Shown: positions 11,590-23,025 of the stretch, one piece after another
Numbering within the stretch: the first letter of the stretch is position 1
How the letters are laid out: every line of letters begins with the position of its first letter
Origin: Diospyros lotus
Lineage: Eukaryota; Streptophyta; Magnoliopsida; Ericales; Ebenaceae
Assembly: GCF_014633365.1 (NCBI RefSeq)
Contig: NC_068344.1
Coordinates: 16,073,669 to 16,137,668, forward strand
Reading direction: 5' to 3'
Length of the DNA: 64,000 bases
Position numbers and translations under genes: made by a program
Notes under the pieces: model-generated
What the model was told of the DNA's origin: nothing
Databases searched by the model: none
The model's input: only the letters and a program-made list of their open reading frames with translations

Positions 11590-13914
11590 TGTTGAGATAT
11601 TTGTGTTTTGATTTATTGAGAAAATATTTTTTTTGGTAAAATTAGATGAGAAAATATATTTTCAATAAAGTTGGTTCATTGATGATTTCCAAAACATTTC
11701 AAAGTAATTTTAAGTTTGATGATTTTATACTCAAAAGTGTTTTCAAAATAGTCGAGTATATGTTCATATCAATCATAGTCGAGTATATGTTCATATCAAT
11801 TGATATTTCATAAAGCTTGTGAGAGCCAATCGACTATCCTTTTTTGTGGTAATTAAGTAAAGCTTTTGAAAATATCTTGTAAAATATCCAATCCAGTATG
11901 CTTTGAATCTAATTGAGTAATGCTCAGGTCATTTTCAAATTAGTTGATTACATGTATCAGCTTAATCGAGTAAAAATGTTTTATAATCGACTATTTCCTA
12001 CTCGATTATGTTATGTATCTTTTTGTCTTTTCAAAAATTAATCAAGAAAGAAATTTTTATAATCGAGTATCAATCCTTTGTACTCCAGTAAATCCTTTTG
12101 ACAATTGAGTATTTATGTGTTAAATCTTCTGGGCACCTTTTTAATTGAGTAAAGCTTTCTTTATAATTGACTAATGTCTTTTTATACTCAAGTGGATATC
12201 TTTTTATAATCGAGTAAAGATAAGTTGGATGTTGGTTAAGTTTCTAGTCTTAAGATTAATCGAATATTAAGTGTTTGTACTTGAGTAAAGTTTTATATTA
12301 GTTGAGTAAACTTAGCCTTATAATCGAGTGGATAATGCAAGTTTCTGTGGATTTTATATTAGTTGAGTAATGACTTAGTCACACTTGAGTAAACCCTTCA
12401 TATAATCGATTACATAGAATATCCAATTGAGTAAGATCTTATATTAGTCGAGTTAGTCTAAAACTTAGTTGAGTATTGTCTGACAAATTTTGGAAAATAT
12501 AGTCATTTTGAGATATGTCAGGGAGGATAAATTTTGATCGTCAGAGCTTTATTTCATTATTTTTTGAAGTCTAATTATATTCTCTTATAAAATAATAATA
12601 AAAATGGTTATGTATGGTGTACAAATGCTTTATCTTAATATCATACATATTTTTCTTGACTAATTTAACTATTATTAATCAAATCAAAATAAACTGTGAA
12701 TATGTGCAGATAACAGGTGTTGAATAGCTTCTATAAAAGGTTAAGTACTGCTCGAGATCAAAGTGTTGTTGTTAAGTGAGCATAAGACAATGTCAAGCAA
12801 ACCTAAACCTAGACACAACCAAGATGAATTCATTTTCAGGCCAAACCTTGTTGCTTGAGTTACAACCCTTCATGCTCATCCTTTTTCACTTCAAGCCATT
12901 ATCTGGTTAAGCCTCATGTAGATTTTCTTGAACTAGAAATCAGGAACAAGAGAGTGGAGTGCTTTATTATTTATATTCTTCTCACTTCTCTTGTCAATTC
13001 CCTTTTGTGTTGTATTTCTTATTCTTTGAGGGAATCCTTGTTGTGAGCTTTCCTTGTAACTTTTCCTTTCAACAAGTGATTGTAAGGGTTCTACCTCATC
13101 CCTTGATAAGATATGTTAGTTTCTACTTTGTCTATAAAAGCAGAAGTTACGTCTCATTCTTGAAAAATAGTGGTTACGGTTGAGCCTCTTGCAAATGCTG
13201 GGGTTACTACTTAGCCTATACAAAAGCAGAGGTTATAGCTGTTCCTATAAAAGTTAGGGTTCCTACTTAACTTATGAAAAGTGGAGGTTTCAATCGAACT
13301 TGTTAAAACTCTGTATGAGCTGTAGTTGATCCCTTAAAAGCTAAATCCCTTAGTGGTTTTAAATTCTTAGTAAGGAATTAAGGTAGTAGACTAGGCTTGT
13401 TGGCTGAATCACTCTAAATTGTTATATCTTGTGGTTTGCTTCTTATGTTTTGATAATATTGCTTTTCATCTTCCAATGCAATGTTTACATAGTTGTTTTC
13501 AATTCATAATTTTCAAGCATAGCAGTTTCATTTATCATTGTAAGCATAAAACTTAATTTCTTTTAAAATCACTACTTTCATACATACTTCTCAATTGCAT
13601 ATGTTTTCTATGAGTTTTGAAGGATAAATTTTAGAAAAACAAACTTATTCATATTGCTTCCATCATAACAGTTTCTTCATTCTTCTTTTCAAATGCAACC
13701 ACCTTTCTATATATATACATATATATTCTATGTCTTAAATATGTTTGGAATCTTTATGAAAAATGTATTAATGCATATAAACTTATATTGAACTGTTGAA
13801 ACTTTTTATGTTATGAAAAATATTTTTTTTCAAATCAATCATAACACATATTTTCTTTAATTTTGCAAAAATGGTTAAAACACCCAATTCACCCTTCTTT
13901 TGGGTGATCTTTCA
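11590..13914 (+). mobile_element. Solo LTR A1 (TGTTGAGA...CTTTCA)
   Basis: A single LTR starting tgttgagatatttg and ending gatctttca is flanked by a perfect 5-bp TSD ccttc (11585-11589 and 13915-13919). The U3 half (about 11745-12480) holds more than twenty variants of a short motif aatcgagtaaa/actcgatta. A TATA box (ttctataaaagg) lies at about 12730-12741. The end carries caattcaccc followed by gggtgatctttca, the sort of 3' end seen on many plant Copia/SIRE-like LTRs. No internal coding region remains. Related copies are A7 and A8. Confidence 0.85.
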
Positions 13915-14698
13915 CCTTCTCTACAAGGCTTCATGTGGTTGGCCATCCCTCAAAATCTTTCTCTTATAATCACTTCATTAGAACATTTAATGCTCTAATG
14001 AGACAAAGTGGTTGAGCATTAAAGAGGCAAAAGGTCAATCGCACGATAGTACTAGTGATTAACCACTTCATGCACTAGTCGACTAGCACTTCCAGTAATG
14101 CTCCAACATTGTCACATTGCACATAGGCCCTACTATTAACTCGTAATAGCCTTTCCACTAACTCTTAATGGAACCAAGGTCCCCATTAACTCTTAACGAT
14201 GTGCCCCATTAACTCTTAGCAGTCTCCCATATCTATAGATCCATATAGCTAACTCTTAGTCGCAATCGACATCCCTAACTCTTAGTGATGAGGAACACAT
14301 TAACACCAATGTTTCACTAATTTGATACATTACTCAGTATACGTGTGACTTTTTAGGTTCATAGCCATATAGCAATCAGGACACGTTAACTCCTTGACAT
14401 CGGCAAAATACTTCGACCTACTAAGAGGATCTCTCCAAATCCCCAGAGCACCCTGAAAGATCCTAAGTATTCTCTAGTCAGGACTCAGGACAATCCTAAT
14501 GGCAATGAAGTCAGAACTTCATATGAACTTATTAAGGCTATTTGATTACCGTGCACTATAGTCCTTCCATTGACTAATATCCCAACCGAGTGAGAGTTAT
14601 GGACTAATTAAACTCATAGGACTCAGTAACTATGTCAAATCTAGTACGGAGTGATCAAGGTAGCATTTTAGAACTCTTCTGACATTGGAAACTCTTTT
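13915..14698 (-). mobile_element. F-family LTR F0, segment 2
   Basis: Continuation of F0 between the A1 and G1 insertions. It carries the F-typical recurring phrase taactcttaacg/taactcttagt (about 14130-14290) and gtgtgactttttaggttc, caatcaggacacgttaa, matching F2 at about 35830-36080. It ends at the G1 insertion site gacattggaaactctttt. Confidence 0.75.
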
Positions 14699-15566
14699 TG
14701 TTGTTTCCAAACTATAACAATTAAATTTATTTGTCTTGGAATAAGCCAAAGCAGAGTCATTCGCTAAAGCAGAGGGTCTGAGATGTTGCTGGCGAGGTCA
14801 ATCGGATCTAGATCAGGTCAGAGTCGGAGTCTTAGAAGGCCAGATTTATACGAACTCATCTTTGGGGCCTTCGGGACTATACTCCTGGAAGAGCCTTCGA
14901 GGCAATGATAGACGAATGACCCTATGAGTCTTTGGGAAGGTGAGCCTTTTGTGTCTTCAGGGAGGTGAGCCTTCCGGGTCTTCGGGGAGCACAACTTTAC
15001 CTTAACCTACGAGTATAAAGGACATTAGAAAGGCACGCGAGAGACTCCTCCACACGGGCCCTCTGATGCCTATGTTAAACAATAGTCCAAGAAGTATATC
15101 CAAAAGTATGCGGATGCATATCCAATGTATGTAGCATGTGTAAGTGTTCAGGTGTCCCGAAGAGTGGGATAAGAGTAGGTTCCAGATGGGTTTTAGAGAA
15201 TGAAAAAGTGGAGTCCAAATGATTCCAAAAAGATTCATTTTCCATGGAAGAGGCAAATATTTATAGAAAATAAGCGAGACCCATTGTTGAGTCTAGAGAC
15301 TTTTTCGAGGAGTACGACTAGAGAAGATAAAGGGCCTAGAGACATCTTTGAGGTGAGGCCCCAAAGGCTATCTTTGGGTGGTCCCAAAGAGGGCTTTGGT
15401 CTGGGAGACCTGAAGGGTATCACTAGACTTAGGCAAAATGGATAGGCCAGGCTATCTCGAGAGGACCCTTCGAGAGCTCGGGAGGCTATTGTCCCGGAGA
15501 TTTTTTGGGGAAGAACTCATTGGGGAGATGCCTAAAACTTAGGAAATTTTAGAGCACTCCACAACA
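14699..15566 (-). repeat. G1 3' LTR
   Basis: About 868 bp, homologous along its length to the split 5' LTR (34812-34906 plus 37109-37893, about 880 bp). A minus-strand TATA box (aaatatttatag) lies at about 15255-15266. Many visible mismatches separate the two LTRs, so the insertion is old. Confidence 0.9.
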
Positions 15567-15582
15567 ATAGCTCCCCACTCTT
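15567..15582 (-). other. G1 polypurine tract
   Basis: Read on the minus strand, agagtggggagctat lies directly upstream of the 3' LTR, where plus-strand priming of reverse transcription occurs. Confidence 0.8.
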
Positions 15583-15941
15583 GCCTTGGGCTGAAAGGCA
15601 AAGGGAAAAGTATAAGAAAGGTGGGTGCCCAATGGCTCATCGAGGGAAAGTCTCCGAGGGAGTCATGGCACTTGGATTAAGCATAGGCATGTAAGCATTT
15701 GAAGTAAGACGATACCTGATTTGTTGTTCTTTACCTTTTTTCCCTAAGGGTACTTGTGAGATGCATTATTCTAGGGGCGTCGTCAGCAGGCGAGATTATC
15801 TCAAACTTATGAATGTTATCAAGGTTTACAGCTCATCGCAGCTATTGCCCATCTTATTCATCACAGAAGAGCCTGGGAATTTTATTCATCTAATGCGTGG
15901 CCTTGTGGAATGCGGGAAGGAGGATCCCGGTACCCGTAATT
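15583..15941 (-). other. G1 3' noncoding region (proximal part)
   Basis: No coding sequence. The part from about 15790 to 15935 resembles, at perhaps 60%, the stretch 20595-20745 on the far side of F1 (shared ttattcatc, gaggagcct/agaagagcct, gaatgc). This indicates a degenerate direct repeat within the element's 3' noncoding region. Confidence 0.6.
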
Positions 15942-16296
15942 TGAAGAAAAACTCGTGTATGGCTGTGTGGAGAATTTTAGAAATTTTTTATGCACATTAA
16001 ATGCGTGCAGCATATTATATACATACACATCATACACGTAGCTTTGGTATTTAAGCAACACATATATTCATCTCCTGAATATAAATACACACATACCTAT
16101 AGCTCAATATAGGGTTGGTACATAAACTATTTTTGTACTGAGACCGCTTCACCTCACGTTGTGGTAATCTTAGTCAGTCCACACCTAGTACGCTATCCAA
16201 TACCATTTCGGTTTCTCCTTCCCGAGCTAGACACAATGTAACATCCGGCATAGAGCGATAGGAAGGACCAGATCAACTTACCCTGATGGGCTTATG

Positions 16297-16362
16297 CGAA
16301 CTTCCCAAGGGTCATCCATCCTTGAGCTACCCTAGCTCAAGCACGCTTAATCCGAGAGTTCT
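16297..16362 (-). ncRNA. 5S rRNA-like segment, Cassandra copy 2 (3' LTR)
   Basis: Minus-strand sequence contains ttaagcgtgcttgagc and aaggatgg then gggaagttcgc, the internal control region of 5S rRNA. A perfect 9-bp inverted repeat with a 3-bp spacer (cttgagcta / tagctcaag, 16321-16341) replaces the ordinary 5S sequence between the A-box-like and C-box-like parts. Confidence 0.82.
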
Positions 16363-16509
16363 TTATCCACATTCAGCCCCAAAAGTATTCAATTGGTGTT
16401 GTTTCTTTCCTTACTATCCTCGATATATATACTAGCTTCTCTAGAGTCCTTTCTTGGACCTGACCTTGGGCTCTCGAGGTATTACATCCCCCCCCCCTTG
16501 AGCACATGA

Positions 16510-18411
16510 TGTAACGCCCCACTTTTCCAAATACATAACAACTTGAAATATAATTAAGACATCACCTACGGGCGTTATGAAAACCCTTACCAACGGAAGT
16601 ATTGGATCGAACCTGCAAACTTAACCAAAGCTAAATAAAGGGGTTTCCACTATATTTCCTTTATATGTACAAGAAATGAATACAACTTTCAATAAACGCA
16701 AAAGATGCAACTCACTACTTGAAGTTACAACTGCAACACACGCCCAAACTAGCGAATAAACCCTTATCATGGAAGCCTCTCTATATAACATTCAAAGTGC
16801 ATCATTTGAGATATTGCCCATGCTCATACATCAAAGCTACAACCCTTAGTACAACCATAGGACACTCACACACTTATTATAAGCTCAAGCATCCTACCTG
16901 CTATTACAATACATCATTGGGATTACATGGGTACATAATGAAATAAAAACCCAGATCTAGCCAAACATCACCTCCTTGCCCACGTTTGAATTGGAACTTG
17001 CAATACCTGATACTTCTGATAAAGCTAGGACGTTGAATATCCCAAGGGTATGAAACACCCAAGTTAGACAATTATATCTAAGTGAGTGACTCAGAAAAAG
17101 AAAGTACATGCGTGCAAATGCAATAATGCCATTATGAAATCCACCCCTATGGTAGCAATGCCAGGGTGTTGCAATCACCCCCGTGGTCATCATAGTCACC
17201 CCTTGGCTCACCGTAAGAGCACGAGATCTTCCATGATGGCCCAAAACAACTAGCCACAGTCACCAACGTGAACATGATATATGACAAAGCAGTAAGAATA
17301 TGCATAGCCAAGGAAAAATATGACATGTAAACCACCAAGGCATGATATGCAATCCATCATCCACACACAAGTGAAGCAACAAATGCTCAAAGTGTCACAA
17401 AACATGCAGGAATCACTCAACTTGATCATTTTTCCTTCGATAACACTGTTTATAGCCCGATTTCGAGCACTAGGGGCTGTTTCTGCAAAAATCATGGATT
17501 TTAGTGAACCAAATCTTAAATATTTTTACATAGGGATTGTAGATAATTAAAATAGGAGAATTATGGTAAAAATTTTAGGCCAAACGAAGGCCAGACGTGC
17601 CCTCACACGCCCCCGGAAGGGTGGCCATGCAATGCCTCCTTCCTTGTTACGGATTTTGCAAGCTAAAATTAAAAATGCTATAACTTACTCATTTTTGCTC
17701 CGATTCGCTCTCCGTTTGAACCTACAGACTCTTATTTTCATGCTTTATGACTCTATGGAAAGAAAATTGGCTTATCTTTTCAATTTCCTTTATGTTTTCT
17801 CAGTTTTCCAATCAGGTCTCTCTATCCTTCCTTCTTTGCTTTTTCTTGCACTTGCTTGCTTTCTTTCTTCTTAGCTTCACGTGGCTTCTCCTCCATCCCT
17901 TTATATAGCATTTTTACATCTCAAATCTTTAAGATTTTACTTAGCCTCCAAGTTAACCCCTTTTTCCACCCTAGTAATCATCACAACTTTGAAATTTTCC
18001 TATCTTCTAATGCAAGCCTCTACTTCTTCCTATCCTAGGCTTCCAAATACACCTTCAAGGTAAGATTTATCATCTTATTCCTTTGCAAGCCAAATCCTAG
18101 CCAATCCTAGTCTTCCAAGTTTAGGCTTTTAGGATAAAAATCCATCATTACAATCATAACACTTTAAGACTTTGGGGAAAACATCTCAAACCAATCCTAT
18201 CTCTCCAACACTTGGTTTCTAGGATAAGGATTCATTATTGCATTCATTCATTTTGTTGGAAACAAGTTAATCCTTTTACAAGTTGTGATATTTGCACTTG
18301 GGTTCGGTTTAATGCCCTAAAACCGTTTTTGTTTACTCTTTAATTCTAAACTTCCATTTGAAACACTTTATTGCAACATCCAAACTTTACATTAAATTCT
18401 GGGGTATTACA
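16510..18411 (-). mobile_element. Solo LTR E1 (TGTAATACCCC...GGGGCGTTACA on minus strand)
   Basis: A perfect 5-bp TSD catga (16505-16509 and 18412-18416) flanks a single 1.9-kb LTR. It is homologous, in inverse orientation, to E2 (28333-30861): both share the LTR ends, the stretch around caataaagtgtttyaa, the cggtttcttgcactaaggg-like block, and a TATA box (cctttatatagc, minus strand, 17898-17909). It is about 600 bp shorter than E2. It interrupts Cassandra copy 2. No coding sequence. Confidence 0.9.
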
Positions 18412-18639
18412 CATGACATCCTCGTCATGTGACCTTACAACTGGATCCAAATCTTCTCCCTTTTAGGGGCTGCCATCCTAGAAGCATGTAGGAGTCGCTC
18501 CTTGTTCAGGCCCTCGTGCCCTGGCACCATTCCCCACCCTCATCGGACTGCCTTCTCCAAGGGTCGGCTCTGATACCACTTGTAACATCTCGCATCGAGC
18601 GATAAGAAAGACTAGATCAACTTACCCTGATGGACCTAT

Positions 18640-18706
18640 GCGAACTTCCCATGAGTCACCCATCCTTGAGCTATCCTAGCTCAAGCATGCTTAACCCGAG
18701 AGTTCT
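18640..18706 (-). ncRNA. 5S rRNA-like segment, Cassandra copy 2 (5' LTR)
   Basis: Same as in the other LTR of this copy, with ttaagcatgcttgagc and aaggatgggtgac. The 9-bp inverted repeat around 18665-18685 is again perfect, although the 3-bp spacer differs. Confidence 0.82.
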
Positions 18707-20295
18707 TTATCCATATTTAGCCCAAAAGGTATCTAGTTGGTGTTGTTTCCTTCCTTACTATCCTCGATATATATACTAGCTTCTCTAGAGTCCCTTCTTG
18801 GACCTGACCCTAGGCTCTCGAGGTATTACACACAAGGGTTATCGTATTACCCGTAACTGCATCCCAAATTTTGTCGCATGACCCTCATGCATATTAATTT
18901 CACAACGAAAGATTACTAAAGGAAGAAGAAGAAAAAGATAGAAGCAACATGAGACATGTAAGCAATAAAACATACTGCTTCAATTTATCTATCGCCCCAA
19001 AATCAACTACCACCTCACTTATGCCCCTTTCCAATCAACCAACACATGGCACCCAATTGGAGCAACAACTGGGTGACCGAAAGTCAACTCTTGCCTTGGT
19101 GAAAGTCGACTTTCGCCCCTTCAAAAGTTGACTTCCGCCACAGGAAAGTCAACTTTCCAGGTCAACAAGTAAACAATTGATATGCCAATCCCTAAGACAT
19201 TTTGGGCACAAGATGTGGTTACCAGACGCAACACTATATGATGTGTGACTTTCTAGGTGCACTACCAATTAGAAATAAAAAAGAACCGAAACCTCTTTCA
19301 GTACCGGTCAACTTCTTGACTCATCACTAGAATCTCCATATCTTGATGACGATTCGAGAGTTTCTGAATAGCGTTTAGCTACTGTTCAAGACAATATAGG
19401 TGGTAGTGAAATCTCACTTCAAGTGAATCTATTATGGTTGACAATTACCATGTGCTATAATCGTTCCATTACCTAACGTCCCAACTGAACAAGAGTCATG
19501 AAGTGATAAACTCACAAAATCAGTAACTATGTGTCTGACCTTCTAATGTGACTAGATGACATCTCAGGAAACTCCTTTCTTGATATTCAATCGTCCTTTA
19601 CCAAAGACTATCCTATCACACTAACAGTAGATCACATAGGACATTCACCCCATCAATTACTGACGAGGGCAACATATCTTATTCCCAACACCTGTCTCCA
19701 CATACCAGCAATACGGAACCACATAGATGAACCTGTCCACCTCCCAATTGAATGGTTTATCTCATTAGCAAATATCATATACTAATATACAAAACAACTA
19801 TGCTGGTTTAAATCCAAAGATCAACACACCATCGTAGTCTGATGACAAGACCATTATCTAGCATGACATGTGGTCTATCATCAGCATCACATTCAACTGG
19901 TTGTTCCCAACAACCACCCATAGGTCTACTAGTGACATCTTATGTCACATGGCGTGTGACACACCACCCTCCCCTCAGTATCCCATACTGAATGAGGCAG
20001 TAACCCCTGTGCTAGTGCATACTCAACTAATTAGAGTCCCAATCCAAAGAATCTGACTAGGAATAGTTTAAGACATCTTGTTATCAGAGAATCCTATCAC
20101 ACAGTCTCAACACCTTGAGAATAGGATTCCCAAACAAAATATCTAGGGACTCATTTATGTGTTAAACTAGAGAGCTCATGAATGAAAAAACTTACCTTTT
20201 ATAAATATATACAATGATATAATAAAAGTGATCAATTACATGCCCTCTAGATGTCATCCAAATCTAACATTAGGGCACACAACACTAACATAATT

Positions 20296-21060
20296 TCCTT
20301 GAGAAAGGTTCAATCCTAAACTGTTGAGGTGGCGTTCATCAGATGCCCTAGTGCAATGTAGAAATGGAGTATTGTCATTGCTGTGACTACTCTAGGCTAG
20401 GATGACTTGTTGGGCATACACATATACTCATATAAACATGTACACATGAGAAAGATCTGGGTCCCCAATGACTAGGATGTCGGCTCATCCCTTCCCTTGG
20501 AGGGGGAAGGGACAAAGATAAAGGATAAATCATGCATCAGTAGCGAGGGGCTACTTTTATGGTCTCTGGGGGAATGGATCACAACCTATTTCCCGAGATG
20601 CCTTAAACTTGAAGATATCATTAGGATTTATCGGTTGTTGTTTCTATTCCCCAACTTATTCATCGTTGAGGAGCCTAGAAATTTGTTTATCCAGCATGTG
20701 CCCTCGCGAAATGCAGGATGGAGGACACCAAAGACCCATAAAATTTATTTAAGAGAGGGGTGACCTCGAGGAAGAAGATAATGTCCATTATATGGTCCAT
20801 TGTTGTGCATGAAAGTAAACTTTTCCTCTTGCTACTTATAACATACACAAATATGGATAAAAACAAATATAATCATGAATAAATAATATTCTACCTAGCT
20901 GCTTATAATTATGTTGGCAAGCTAACAATGAGTCAAGCACCCCTCAAAATTTAGTTGGATTGAATAATGTCCATAGGATGCAATGTGCTTTCATTTGAGG
21001 AAGTATTTTTTCAAAGTGTGTGGCATTCCAAGTTTTATCAAGCATTTCCCATTGGAGTGT
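20296..21060 (-). other. G1 3' noncoding region (distal part)
   Basis: Between the integrase frame and F1. No recognisable coding sequence; 20595-20745 is a diverged direct repeat of about 15790-15935. Confidence 0.55.
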
Positions 21061-22330
21061 CTAAAGAATGCATGTGTTTGGGCTTAATATCTCTTGAATC
21101 CTATAGGGGCCTTCCCAATTGACCCGAAGCTTGACTTCTTCATAGAGGGTGCCTATGATAATAGATTTTCTGAGCACCAAATCACTCAATTGCAATGGCT
21201 TATTTCTGATGCGGGAGTTGTAATAGTTGGCTATCCTCCGATGGTAAGTTTCTAATTCGATGCCAGCTTGGTCCCTTAGCTCATCCACCAAATCCAAATT
21301 GTAAGACAACTGCTCTAAATTTTTCTCCTCATCAAAGGCCAGGACTTGTGGAGACTAGATGTCTACCTCAACGGGGATAAGGGCCTTAATTCCATATATG
21401 AGGTTAAAAGGAGTTTCCCCAATAGATGCTCGGCTGGTGGTATGATAAGTCCACAAGACAGTTGGCAAGTTCTCCACCCAAGCTCTTTTTGCTTTATCCA
21501 ATCCGATTTTAAGTCTCGAAGAATGATCTTGTTGGTAGCTTTGGCTTGATCGTTCGCTTAAGGGTAGGTAACTGATGCCATGCGAAGGTAGATTCCCCAT
21601 CTATCATAGAAGGCATGGAAAGTGTTAGAATCGAACTGTGTGCCATGGTCTATTTGAGGATTTAGGGGATTCCAAAATGGTAAAGGATGTCCTTCCACAC
21701 TACAATCTCTACTTTCTTTTTTGTGATGGTCGCTAGGGGTTCGGTCTCCACCCACTTAGTGAAGTAATCAATAACCACAGGTAGGAACTTCTATTAACCA
21801 ATGGCGATGGGAAAATGGCCAAGTATATCCAACCCCATTGTGCAAAAGGGATAGGCTTGAAGATCTGTTGGATATCTATCACGGGTGACGAAGATACTGG
21901 CAACTGCCTTTGACATTTGTCACAAGTTTGAACCTTTGCGAAAGCATCTCTACACAATATAGGCTAGAAAAAATTAGCCCTCTTGAATTTGGCGGCCAGT
22001 GACCTTCCCCTGAGGTGCTTGCCGCAATCGCCCTAATGCACTTTGTCCAGGGCTTGTTGCGCTTCTTGCGAGCTAAGACACCTTAATAGTGGCATGGAAA
22101 AGGTGCACTTGTAGAGAATATCATCTATGATCACAAAGTGGGCTACCTGGACTTTCAACATTCTGGCTATCGCAGGGTTAGCAGGAAGCTCCCCGATAAG
22201 CAAGTATTGCATGATGGGCGATCTCCAATCATCGGCTATTTCAATTATTTGTAGTGATTTTTCTTCCTCACTTTCATCTATACTTGGATTTTGCAAGATC
22301 TCCATGTGAATCAAGTGCCCAGGGGTATCT
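21061..22330 (-). pseudogene. G1 integrase (with upstream zinc-binding region)
   Basis: The minus strand encodes, in several frames, a Ty3/Gypsy integrase. The spacer and start of the zinc domain (LLRCLSSQEAQQAL) lie at 22033-22314 and CDKCQ near 21900. The core follows: GLDILG, with the first acidic residue, near 21825; DYFTKWVE near 21760; DHGTQF, with the second, near 21640. The third catalytic glutamate of the usual NGQAE is a lysine here (codon at 21540-21542). The C-terminal part (WVENLPTVLWTYHTT, then NYYNSRIRNKPLQLSDLVLR and VNWEGPYRI) runs to 21061. Internal stops and at least three frame changes make it non-functional. The family would cut and join element DNA into the host chromosome. 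Confidence 0.9.
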
Positions 22331-22339
22331 CTAGCTACT

Positions 22340-23025
22340 GCTAGGTTGGACAGTGCATTTGCATGGTTGTTAAAGGTACAATTGAGCTGGACTAATTAAA
22401 AATCATAAAACAATGTGCCAATCCCATAATTTCTATAGGTATCGAGTGAGCTTGGGGTCCCTGGATTCATAGGTACCCTAAAACTATTATATTACAAGCT
22501 AGGAGTCGCTGTGAGCTACCATCTTTTTTACTTCGAGCTTTCTAGTGATAGTTAGGCTGGTAATGAGGGCTTCATATTCTGCGACATTATTTGAACTGGG
22601 AAAGGTGAATCATAGAGACTACTCCAAAATAGCATTTTTAGGAGAAATTAACATAATGCCAGCTCCACTGCCTTGTAAATTAGAGGCCTCATCCACGAAC
22701 AATTTCCACTCAAGCGTGGATTCTTTCTCAGGCTTGGGAGAATGTGTGCACTCTACTATAAAATTGGCTAGTGTCTGGCCCTTGATGGCTTTCTACAGCT
22801 CGTATTGGAGATTGTATTCATTGAGCTCGATGGCCCATTGGTGAGCTTTCTTGAGTGTTCTAGCTGTTAGAGAATCTGCTGTAGGGGTTGGTCAATAAGA
22901 ACTGTGACGGTATGTGCTTGGAAGTAAGGTCAGAGCTTCCTGGCTACCATGACCAAGGTGAATGCTACTTTTTCGATGTATAGATAACAAGGTTTAGCCC
23001 CTCGAAGTACACGATTGACATAATA
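22340..23025 (-). pseudogene. G1 RNase H (C-terminal part)
   Basis: Minus-strand frames give YYVNRVLRGA, then YIEKVAFTLVMVARKL, PYFQAHTVTVL, and further on motifs from the second RNase H-like domain. These are typical of the RT/RNase H junction of plant gypsy elements. The reading frame is broken by stops and shifts. B1 interrupts the protein just upstream: the amino-terminal continuation lies at 25079-25533. Confidence 0.85.

Larger units (their letters stand above)
16237..18830 (-). mobile_element. Cassandra-type TRIM (copy 2), interrupted by E1
   Basis: LTRs at 16237-16486 and 18581-18830 (250 bp each) begin tgtaacatc and end tattaca as read on the plus strand. The TSD is a perfect cacaa (16232-16236 and 18831-18835). 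The minus-strand PBS tggtatcagagccgac lies at about 18562-18578 and a polypurine tract (a C-run on the plus strand) at 16487-16500. Each LTR has a 5S rRNA-like stretch. The internal region is split by solo LTR E1 at 16510-18411; without it Cassandra is about 690 bp. This copy keeps a better PBS than copy 1. Confidence 0.94.
15942..20290 (-). mobile_element. F-family solo LTR F1, carrying Cassandra copy 2
   Basis: The left end tgaagaaaaactcg and right end acactaaca are flanked by a perfect 5-bp TSD taatt (15937-15941 and 20291-20295). Read on the minus strand the LTR begins tgttagtgttg, as in F2 and I. Without Cassandra it is about 1.75 kb. Segments at 19200-20290 match F2 and F0 (gtgtgactttctaggtgc, cagtaactatgt, tgtgctagtgcatactc). 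A run of gtcaactttcg/gtcgactttcg motifs lies at about 19080-19155. It interrupts the 3' noncoding region of G1. Confidence 0.78.
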
